Assembly: GCF_938031315.1 (NCBI RefSeq)
Contig: NZ_CALHHT010000002.1
Coordinates: 1 to 9,613 of the forward strand
DNA length: 9,613 nucleotides
Origin: an uncultured Campylobacter sp.
Lineage (GTDB): Bacteria; Campylobacterota; Campylobacteria; Campylobacterales; Campylobacteraceae
Reading direction: 5' to 3'
Below are positions 5,923 to 9,613 of this stretch, piece by piece. The number at the start of each line of letters is the position of its first letter. Position 1 is the stretch's first letter. Position numbers and translations under genes: made by a program. The notes below the pieces were generated by a model, which was not told the DNA's origin, did not search any database, and saw only the letters and a program-made list of their open reading frames with translations.

Positions 5923-7757
5923 GCGATTACGGACTAAATATTTGGGGAAATTCCAACTTCACGATAGACGGCGGCAAACTATGCCTAAACTCCGATTTCA
6001 AGCAGCCTTTGGTGGATATCATAAAAGAGATCCGCGCAGACGGCGTGCGAGGCCCGATACTGCTGCGCTTCCCGCACCTCATCAAAAAGCAGATCGTCGA
6101 AATTTACTCAAATTTTAACCGCGCTATTAAGGAGTTTGATTACAAGGGAAAATTCCACGCCGTCTATCCGCTTAAAGTAAATCAATTCCCGGGCTTCGTT
6201 AAAAATTTAGTCGATATCGGCGAGCCTTACGGATACGGGCTCGAAGCCGGCAGCAAGCCCGAACTGCTGCTAGCGATGGCGTATAATAACTACGGCGCGC
6301 CGATTACCGTAAACGGTTTTAAAGATAAGGAGCTCATCAATATCGGCTTCATCGCCGCAGAGATGGGGCATAACGTAACGCTTACGATCGAGGGGCTAAA
6401 CGAGCTTGAAACCATCATCGAAACGGCTAAGGAGCGATTCGTGCCAAAGCCATTCATCGGGCTTCGCATCAGGCTGCACAACTCCGGAAGCGGCATGTGG
6501 GCGAAAAGCGGCGGGATAAATTCTAAATTCGGCCTTACCTCGACCGAGCTTATAGAGGCGATAAATTTGCTCAAGAAAAACGACCTCATCGAGCAGTTTA
6601 CGATGATCCACTTTCATATCGGCTCACAGATTACAGAGATCCATCCGCTCAAAAAGGCCCTCATCGAGGCGGGCAACATCTATACCGAGCTACGCAAAAT
6701 GGGCGCGAAAAATTTAAAATCCATAAATTTAGGCGGAGGTCTTGCTATCGAATACTCCCAAGCCAAAGAAAGCTCCAGCCGCAACTATACGCTAAAAGAA
6801 TACGCCAACGACGTGGTCTTTTTGCTCAAATCGATCGCACAGGATAAAAAAGAGGCGGAGCCCGATATTTTTATCGAGAGCGGCAGATACGTAGCCGCCA
6901 GCCACGCGGTGCTCGTAGCGCCGATTTTGGAGCTTTTTACCCAAGAATACGCCGAAGAGAAGCTCGCCCTAAAAAAGGATAATCCGCCGGTAGTCGCCGA
7001 GCTATACGATCTGTATAAAACTCTAAAACCCTCCAACGCGCTAGAGTATCTGCACGACGCCATGTCGCACATGGAGAGCGTGCTTACCCTTTTTGATCTG
7101 GGATATGTCGATCTGATCGACCGCTCAAACGGCGAAATTTTGGTTCATCTAATAATGCGAAAGGCGTATGGAATTTTAGGCAACAAGCAAGAATACAGCA
7201 ATTTCTTAAACTCCCTAGGCAACGCCCAAGAGCGCTATTTGGTAAATTTCTCGATCTTTCAAAGCCTGCCCGATTTTTGGGGCATCAAGCAGCACTTCCC
7301 GATCATGCCGCTAGAGAGGCTGGATGAGCGCGCCACGCTATCGGCGTCGATCTGGGATATCACCTGCGATAGCGACGGCGAGATAGAATTCGACAGTCAA
7401 AAAAATCCGCTATTTTTGCACGATTTCGATCCTGAAAAAGAGGAGTACTTCTTGGGCTTTTTCCTTGTCGGGGCCTATCAGGAGGTACTTGGCATGAGCC
7501 ACAACCTCTTTGCGCACCCCACCGAAGCAACCGTGATCTTGCGCGATGACGGCGGCTTTGAGATCAAGGATTTCATCGAATCGCAATCGGTCATCGACAT
7601 CTTGGAGGATATGGACTACGACGTAGTAGATATCCGCGAAAGCCTAAACGAGCGGATCGAAAAATCTGACCTCATAGACGCAAAAGAGAAAAAGCATATC
7701 CTGGGCGAGCTATATCTGTTTTTAAACGACAATAGCTACTTAAAGACGATAAAATGA
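5919..7757 (+). CDS. speA: Biosynthetic arginine decarboxylase (PLP-dependent)
   Basis: SpeA removes CO2 from arginine to make agmatine, the first step toward putrescine and spermidine-type polyamines. The 612-residue protein is of the alanine-racemase-fold (fold type III) class. The PLP lysine is K86 in YPLKVNQFPG, HFHIGSQ lies at 231-237, the glycine-rich phosphate loop INLGGGLA at 269-276, and CDSDG at 483-487 supplies the conserved C-terminal cysteine and aspartate of the active site formed across the dimer. The length is near that of other bacterial SpeA proteins. The start ATG overlaps the hisS stop and the end overlaps the cysE start, both as ATGA, which indicates coupled translation in one operon. 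Later polyamine genes (agmatine deiminase and others) are not in the window. No key residue is missing. Confidence 0.96.
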   Translation: MSDYGLNIWGNSNFTIDGGKLCLNSDFKQPLVDIIKEIRADGVRGPILLRFPHLIKKQIVEIYSNFNRAIKEFDYKGKFHAVYPLKVNQFPGFVKNLVDIGEPYGYGLEAGSKPELLLAMAYNNYGAPITVNGFKDKELINIGFIAAEMGHNVTLTIEGLNELETIIETAKERFVPKPFIGLRIRLHNSGSGMWAKSGGINSKFGLTSTELIEAINLLKKNDLIEQFTMIHFHIGSQITEIHPLKKALIEAGNIYTELRKMGAKNLKSINLGGGLAIEYSQAKESSSRNYTLKEYANDVVFLLKSIAQDKKEAEPDIFIESGRYVAASHAVLVAPILELFTQEYAEEKLALKKDNPPVVAELYDLYKTLKPSNALEYLHDAMSHMESVLTLFDLGYVDLIDRSNGEILVHLIMRKAYGILGNKQEYSNFLNSLGNAQERYLVNFSIFQSLPDFWGIKQHFPIMPLERLDERATLSASIWDITCDSDGEIEFDSQKNPLFLHDFDPEKEEYFLGFFLVGAYQEVLGMSHNLFAHPTEATVILRDDGGFEIKDFIESQSVIDILEDMDYDVVDIRESLNERIEKSDLIDAKEKKHILGELYLFLNDNSYLKTIK

Positions 7758-8449
7758 GTTTTTGGCAAATTTTAAAACGGGACTTCACCGAGCCCTTGCG
7801 CCAAGACCCTGCATGCAACAGCGTATTTGAGATATTTTTCTGCTATCCAGGCGTCTGGGCGCTGATAAATTACCGTTTCGCGCACTTTTTCTACGAGCGA
7901 GGTTTTAAGCTTGTAGCTCGCGCGATCAGCGGACTTACTCGTATAATCACCGCCGTAGATATAAACCCGGGCGCACGTATCGGCTCGGGCGTATTTTTCG
8001 ACCACGCCACGGGGCTTGTCATCGGAGAAACGGCGACCATCGGCGATAACTGTCTGATCTATCAGGGCGTCACTCTCGGCGGCGTGAGCTTAGAGCACGG
8101 CAAGCGCCATCCGACGCTGCAAAACGGCGTCGTAGTTGGTGCAGGAGCCAAAGTATTAGGCAACATCACCATCGGCGAAAATTCCAAAATCGGCGCAAAT
8201 TCCGTCGTCGTAAAGGATGTCGCGCCAAACTGCACCGCCGTGGGCGTGCCCGCTAGAATTTTAGGCAGCTGCGAGAGCGATCCTTTAGCGCATAATAAAA
8301 TTCCCGATATCAGCCAAGAGCTTATCAAATATCTCATCAAGCGTATCGAAATTTTGGAAGAGTGCATCTGCAGCGGCAGAAAAGATATCGCCACAATGGA
8401 CGAGGATCTAAATAAATTCTACGAAGAGTATCTGAAATCATTAAAATAA
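7754..8449 (+). CDS. cysE: Serine O-acetyltransferase
   Basis: CysE acetylates L-serine with acetyl-CoA to give O-acetylserine, the precursor of cysteine. The 231 residues contain an N-terminal helical domain (about 1-60) and a left-handed beta-helix of hexapeptide repeats (about 65-175). Catalytic Asp69 in DINPGARIG and His84 in DHATG are 15 residues apart, matching Asp143 and His158 of the E. coli enzyme. GETATIGDN, YQGVTLGG, KRHPTL and VGVPARIL are typical blocks. The first of these reads DIN where DIH is commoner. The protein is shorter than E. coli CysE (273 aa), mainly at the N-terminus, as in other compact bacterial forms. It overlaps speA by ATGA and lies 11 bp before aspB. The family is usually feedback-inhibited by cysteine through its C-terminal tail; that is family knowledge. 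Confidence 0.96.
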   Translation: MSFWQILKRDFTEPLRQDPACNSVFEIFFCYPGVWALINYRFAHFFYERGFKLVARAISGLTRIITAVDINPGARIGSGVFFDHATGLVIGETATIGDNCLIYQGVTLGGVSLEHGKRHPTLQNGVVVGAGAKVLGNITIGENSKIGANSVVVKDVAPNCTAVGVPARILGSCESDPLAHNKIPDISQELIKYLIKRIEILEECICSGRKDIATMDEDLNKFYEEYLKSLK

Positions 8450-8458
8450 AGGGGGGAG
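8450..8458 (+). promoter_or_regulatory. G-rich ribosome binding site of aspB
   Basis: A run of six G followed by AGAG lies between the cysE stop (8447-8449) and the ATG at 8461. It provides a strong, rather close Shine-Dalgarno match and allows aspB to be translated independently in the same transcript. Confidence 0.55.
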
Positions 8459-8460
8459 AG

Positions 8461-8862
8461 ATGTTACTTTCAAATCGCGTAAAAATGCTCACAGAGAGCA
8501 TCACGATAGCAATCAGCACGCAAGCTAAGCAGATGAGAGCACGAGGGCAAGACGTCGTCATTCTAAGTGCGGGCGAGCCTGATTTCGATACTGCAGAAGT
8601 CGCTAAAAAGGCGGTCATCGAGGCGATGGCTAAGGGCTGCGGCAAATACACTCCAGTCCGCGGTACGCCAGAAATTTTAAATTTAATCGCTCAAAAGCTA
8701 AAGCGCGACAACGACCTAAATTACAGACCCGATCAGATCATCACCAACGTCGGCGCCAAGCACTCGCTATTTAACGCTTTTAGCTGCGTCGTCGATGATG
8801 GCGACGATGTGGTTCGAGAACAGGGAACCCCCCGTCACCTCCGAGAGCATGGAATCGGCTAG
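8461..8862 (+). CDS. aspB: Aspartate aminotransferase (class I), N-terminal part only, cut by a chimeric join
   Basis: The first 117 or so residues are the start of a class I/II PLP-dependent aminotransferase of the aspartate/aromatic type. NRVKMLTESITIAIS, ILSAGEPDFDT, the KYTPVRGTPEIL segment and the cofactor-phosphate region TNVGAKHSLFNAFS are all as expected. The family then continues VDDGDEVIIPAPYW and runs to about 390 residues. Here the match ends after VVDDGDDV (about nt 8811-8814) and the frame continues for some 15 unrelated codons to a TAG at 8860-8862. The catalytic lysine and most of the active site are missing. The break coincides with the switch to actinobacterial DNA, so it most likely reflects a faulty join, not a real truncated gene. 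The organism probably has an intact aspB as the last gene of the operon. Confidence 0.85.
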   Translation: MLLSNRVKMLTESITIAISTQAKQMRARGQDVVILSAGEPDFDTAEVAKKAVIEAMAKGCGKYTPVRGTPEILNLIAQKLKRDNDLNYRPDQIITNVGAKHSLFNAFSCVVDDGDDVVREQGTPRHLREHGIG

Positions 8863-9066
8863 TTCCGCCCCACAGACCCGGTTGACCTCGGCGTCGGGTT
8901 CCTCCGCCAGGGCGGCCCGGCGCCTGCCGTCGATGGCACGAGCGGCCAGCAGCGATTCCGAACCGGTGACGAGCAGGGTGCGTCCGAAACTGTTCACGCG
9001 CCCAGCATGCCAGCTGGCCCCGACATCAGCCACGCCAGCGACGCACCCCGATTCGCCCGTCGTCAC
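8767..9066 (-). CDS. holA: Probable DNA polymerase III delta subunit, N-terminal part (foreign, actinobacterial)
   Basis: Read on the minus strand, the frame gives TLLVTGSESLLAARAID, an alanine- and arginine-rich helix, PDAEVNRVCGAEL, EVTGGSLFSNHIVAIID. This matches the beginning of HolA, the clamp-loader delta subunit, in which LVxGxExLLxxRAI is followed by PxAEVxxLxAxEL and SLFxxxxVVVV. HolA helps load the sliding clamp at the replication fork. Only about 90 residues are present; the reading below about 8788 is Campylobacter DNA and ends at a chance TAG. The start is either the ATG at 9066 (41-bp overlap with the comEC-like gene) or a GTG at 9033 (8-bp overlap, closer to normal coupling). 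Adjacent comEC then holA is a common order in Actinomycetota, which supports both calls. GC is near 70%. Confidence 0.6.
   Translation of the reverse strand: MTTGESGCVAGVADVGASWHAGRVNSFGRTLLVTGSESLLAARAIDGRRRAALAEEPDAEVNRVCGAELADSMLSEVTGGSLFSNHIVAIIDDAAKSVK
8785..8814. other. Chimeric junction: Campylobacter aspB to actinobacterial holA
   Basis: Plus-strand codons are good aspB up to about 8811-8814. Minus-strand codons are good holA down to about 8791 or a little lower. The stretch GTCGATGATGGCGACGATGT (8791-8810) therefore reads sensibly both ways: VDDGDDV forward and HIVAIID in reverse. A shared piece of roughly 20 bases joining two incomplete, oppositely oriented genes is typical of a short-overlap assembly error or amplification chimera. 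AAATTTT words, frequent to the left, are absent to the right. Confidence 0.8.
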
Positions 9067-9613
9067 CCGAGGAGACCGCGATGCTGCCCTCCGTGTCGGT
9101 GCGTGCCACCGCCATGCCCAGCGAGGTCACCCTGCTCAAGGTCTTGGGGCTCGGGTGCCCGTAGTCGTTGCCGATGGCATATGACATGACGGCATAGTCG
9201 GGTGAGAGTTTGGCGGCAAGCTTCTTTGTGGTGCCGGTGCGTGATCCATGATGCGATACCTTTAACACGTCAATGTGGTCTTCGACAGCCTGATTGATTA
9301 AAGCTGCGGGAGCGTCGCCCGTGAATAGGAAGGTCTTCTCGCCAACGGTCAGTTTAATGATGATTGAATAGTCGTTGGTGTTGTCGAAATGAGCGGACGA
9401 AGGCGGCCACAGAATATCGATGGAGTATTGGTCGGTTTTTGCGATGGTTGTGCCGGAGGTGGCCTGCGTGATGGTGAGGCCCTTTTTGTCAATGGCACTC
9501 AAAAAGTTCCTGAACGTCTCGGTGTTGTTTGTGGCGTTTGGCGCCCAGATGGATTTGATATCAGCGTCGGCGATAAGTTCTGCCATCCCGCCGATATGGT
9601 CGGCATCGGGATG
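9026..9613 (-). CDS. ComEC/Rec2-like metallo-beta-lactamase domain, C-terminal part (foreign, runs off the window)
   Basis: The minus-strand frame is open to the window edge. It begins with HPDADHIGG, the HxDxDH metal-binding motif, coded at 9613-9587, so an internal ATG at 9586 is not the true start. It continues with DYSIIIKL.VGEKTFLFTGDA, VLKVSHHGSRTGT and NDYGHPSPKTL, the metal-site and conserved blocks of ComEC-type domains, and ends RTDTEGSIAVSSGDDGRIGVRRWRG. ComEC forms the inner-membrane DNA-uptake channel; the same domain also occurs in stand-alone MBL-fold hydrolases, and without the N-terminus I cannot tell which this is. The holA frame directly after it favours comEC. GC changes sharply inside this frame near 9175, so the two ends may come from different genomes. 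Nothing links it to the Campylobacter operon. Confidence 0.65.
   Translation of the reverse strand, partial: HPDADHIGGMAELIADADIKSIWAPNATNNTETFRNFLSAIDKKGLTITQATSGTTIAKTDQYSIDILWPPSSAHFDNTNDYSIIIKLTVGEKTFLFTGDAPAALINQAVEDHIDVLKVSHHGSRTGTTKKLAAKLSPDYAVMSYAIGNDYGHPSPKTLSRVTSLGMAVARTDTEGSIAVSSGDDGRIGVRRWRG
9151..9180. other. Composition step within the ComEC-like frame, possible second chimeric join
   Basis: By hand count, GC is about 70% over 8821-9180 and about 51% over 9181-9600. The step falls at the codons for GNDYGHP (minus strand, 9172-9152), a motif conserved between otherwise different ComEC-like proteins and so a likely place for a false overlap of about 20 bases. The frame stays open across it, as expected if two homologous genes were joined at equivalent codons. 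A single gene with uneven composition cannot be excluded. Confidence 0.4.

Noticed and set aside
8795..9184. Plus-strand frames with Arg/Ser/Pro/Ala-rich products in the last kilobase
   Set aside because: They are antisense shadows in GC-rich DNA of the minus-strand holA and ComEC-like frames, which carry recognisable motifs.
8815..9613. Horizontal transfer of an actinobacterial comEC-holA segment into the Campylobacter
   Set aside because: Both boundary genes are incomplete, there is no mobile element, the operon gene aspB is destroyed, and the join is at short shared sequence; a chimera explains all of this more simply.

Overview
Most of the window (1 to about 8811) reads as chromosomal DNA of a Campylobacter-type Campylobacterota. 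The evidence is the gene content, the overlapping gene order hisS-speA-cysE-aspB (as I recall, the order found in C. jejuni), and a striking excess of the word AAATTTT/AAAATTT both between and inside genes. The relatively high GC between these AT-rich words suggests one of the higher-GC oral species, such as C. gracilis. The species is an inference, not something I can prove from the sequence.

Layout: 1-487 holds no recognisable gene. A TTG-started recG (488-3454) follows. It encodes a complete RecG branch-migration helicase into which about 380 residues of repetitive, probably disordered sequence have been inserted in frame, between the wedge/OB domain and helicase domain 1. After a 212-bp gap comes a small stand-alone gene of unknown function (3667-4149). 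A 531-bp gap without genes, full of AAATTTT words and a near-perfect palindrome, leads to a consensus -10 box and the operon hisS (histidyl-tRNA synthetase), speA (biosynthetic arginine decarboxylase), cysE (serine O-acetyltransferase) and aspB (class I aminotransferase). hisS/speA and speA/cysE each overlap by ATGA, and cysE/aspB are 11 bp apart. The operon joins tRNA charging with arginine-to-polyamine, serine-to-cysteine and aspartate metabolism.

At about 8790-8814 the Campylobacter sequence stops abruptly inside aspB, after about 117 of an expected 390 or so codons. From there on the DNA is actinobacterial, carries no AAATTTT words, and its coding is all on the minus strand: the first codons of a probable holA (DNA polymerase III delta subunit) and the C-terminal part of a ComEC-like metallo-beta-lactamase domain that runs off the window. 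Two unrelated genes are each cut within the same short shared stretch, so this is best read as an assembly or library chimera, not gene transfer. By hand count GC falls from about 70% (8821-9180) to about 51% (9181-9600) inside the ComEC-like frame, at the codons of its conserved NDYGHP motif, so a second chimeric join there is possible.

The strongest biological novelty candidate is the RecG insertion, whose first half is written in the same AAATTTTA words that fill this genome's intergenic DNA. The last 800 bases should not be used for biological conclusions about the Campylobacter.
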